This document shows positions 63,376 to 64,000 of a stretch of 64,000 nt of DNA, piece by piece. The notes under the pieces were generated by a model. That model was not told the DNA's origin, made no database searches, and worked only from the letters and a program-made list of their open reading frames with translations. Numbering within the stretch: the stretch's first letter is position 1; each line of letters starts with the position of its first letter. The stretch is taken from NCBI GenBank assembly GCA_029990175.1, contig JARKIP010000033.1:16351001-16415000 (forward strand), given 5' to 3'. A program made the translations under genes and the position numbers. The stretch is from Petunia secreta. Its lineage: Eukaryota > Streptophyta > Magnoliopsida > Solanales > Solanaceae.

Positions 63376-64000
63376 ATGGCTGGAAACGATGGCAAAAGCA
63401 TTGAGAAGCCCGAGTTGTCGTTAGCCGATCTCATGGCTGCGATACAAAGTGTCAGTGCCGATGTAAGAGGAGTGAGTGCTCGAGTAACTCAACTCGAACA
63501 AGGAAGTGCGTCCGTGGCCATGAATGGGTCCGGCGCTGGAACTAGCCAAACCACTCCGATGAAACCTGAGCTGTATGCTGAGCTTGTACGACAACATCAG
63601 TTGACAAGTGAAGCAATTCGAAGAGAACTTAACTTGGGCAATCCCCAAGCTGCTTATCAAAACTTGGGCATTCCCCGAGGAGAAAGAATACCACCTCCAG
63701 TGGCCCGAAGAGATCTTGGAGCCGTTGCCGAGGAGGTTGATGAAGAGGAATTTCCCGAGGACGAATATGAGCGTGAGCCGCCATTCGCTAAACGAAGGCA
63801 AGCTCACCGAGGTCGTGGAAATTTCCGAGGTCGAGGCCGAGGCGCAAATGTTGGAAGAAATATTGAGCGTGAAGCTGATGATCGAAATGATGAGTATGTC
63901 GAACAGGTTCGTGGTGTTCGAGACTCAAACTTGAACAGTGTCAAGATCACTATTCCACCCTTTAAAGGAACTAGTGATCCCGATGAGTATCTTGAATGGA
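63376..64000 (+). CDS. gag of the outer Ty3/gypsy element (5' part, runs off the window)
   Basis: ATG 63376 opens a frame without stops to the window end (208 codons). It starts MAGNDGKSIEKPELSLADLM and has a short coiled coil (about residues 20-45), an acidic segment (EEVDEEEFPEDEYE), an RG-rich tract (RGRGNFRGRGRG, about 160-172) that could bind RNA, and then SVKITIPPFKGTSDPDEYLEW at the very end, the opening of the Ty3/gypsy retrotransposon gag domain. The minus-strand frame at 63421-63807 is its shadow. With the tRNA-Met primer site it fits a chromovirus-like lineage, though pol is outside the window. Confidence 0.85.
   Translation, partial: MAGNDGKSIEKPELSLADLMAAIQSVSADVRGVSARVTQLEQGSASVAMNGSGAGTSQTTPMKPELYAELVRQHQLTSEAIRRELNLGNPQAAYQNLGIPRGERIPPPVARRDLGAVAEEVDEEEFPEDEYEREPPFAKRRQAHRGRGNFRGRGRGANVGRNIEREADDRNDEYVEQVRGVRDSNLNSVKITIPPFKGTSDPDEYLEW

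Noticed and set aside
63421..63807. 128-aa minus-strand ORF
   Set aside because: Shadow of the gag frame that starts at 63376 on the plus strand.

Overview
The window reads as plant nuclear DNA, probably from the Solanaceae, and it is a stack of nested mobile elements with almost no host gene content. The plant signs are a leucine-rich-repeat receptor-kinase type exon (310-375), a CACTA transposon end, a Stowaway MITE, a SINE of the type common in Solanaceae, an Ogre-like LTR retrotransposon primed by tRNA-Arg, and endogenous pararetroviruses (family Caulimoviridae) primed by tRNA-iMet. The Solanaceae assignment is an inference.

Layout. 1-668: flank with one LRR exon. 669-3235: a 51-bp minisatellite with an inverted internal block. 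3240-33071: a nested pararetrovirus complex. Virus A is present twice, tail to tail, around a 64-nt loop: left copy 3240-10526 on +, right copy 10591-16962 plus 32138-33071 on -. The movement-protein gene of the right copy is split by a 15.2-kb insert (16963-32137) made of two copies of a second virus, B, head to head: B- (16963-25249) and B+ (25250-32137). The insert is flanked by a 15-bp target duplication, and both outer ends lie at the tRNA primer site, where pararetroviral DNA carries a strand discontinuity.

Virus A carries two small ORFs, a movement protein, a coat/protease/reverse transcriptase/RNase H polyprotein and a 3' ORF of unknown function. Comparison of the two damaged copies indicates that MP and polyprotein were once one frame. 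Virus B has MP, coat-pol, a 108-aa cysteine protein and a 3' ORF related to that of A, with TAATG stop-start overlaps. B- keeps all four frames open and repeats its leader at both ends; this says nothing about activity. Gene content resembles florendovirus-type endogenous viruses, but I leave the genus open.

33072-44570: the 3' part of a CACTA element (to 34962), microsatellites, a MULE-like element with 9-bp TSD (35914-37159), a SINE with 17-bp TSD (37768-38033), further inverted-repeat elements, a Stowaway MITE (40728-40965), and a broken multi-exon gene with a gypsy-associated (Transposase_28-like) domain (about 42623-43955).

44571-64000: a Ty3/gypsy element (LTR end, tRNA-Met PBS, leader, gag start at 63376 running off the window) whose leader is interrupted by a 17.6-kb Ogre-like element on the - strand (45021-62603, TSD TCCGT, 3.8-kb LTRs). 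That element encodes ORF1 and two different gag proteins but no protease, reverse transcriptase or integrase, so it should depend on a partner. Its 3' region holds a large array of short hairpin-forming repeats.
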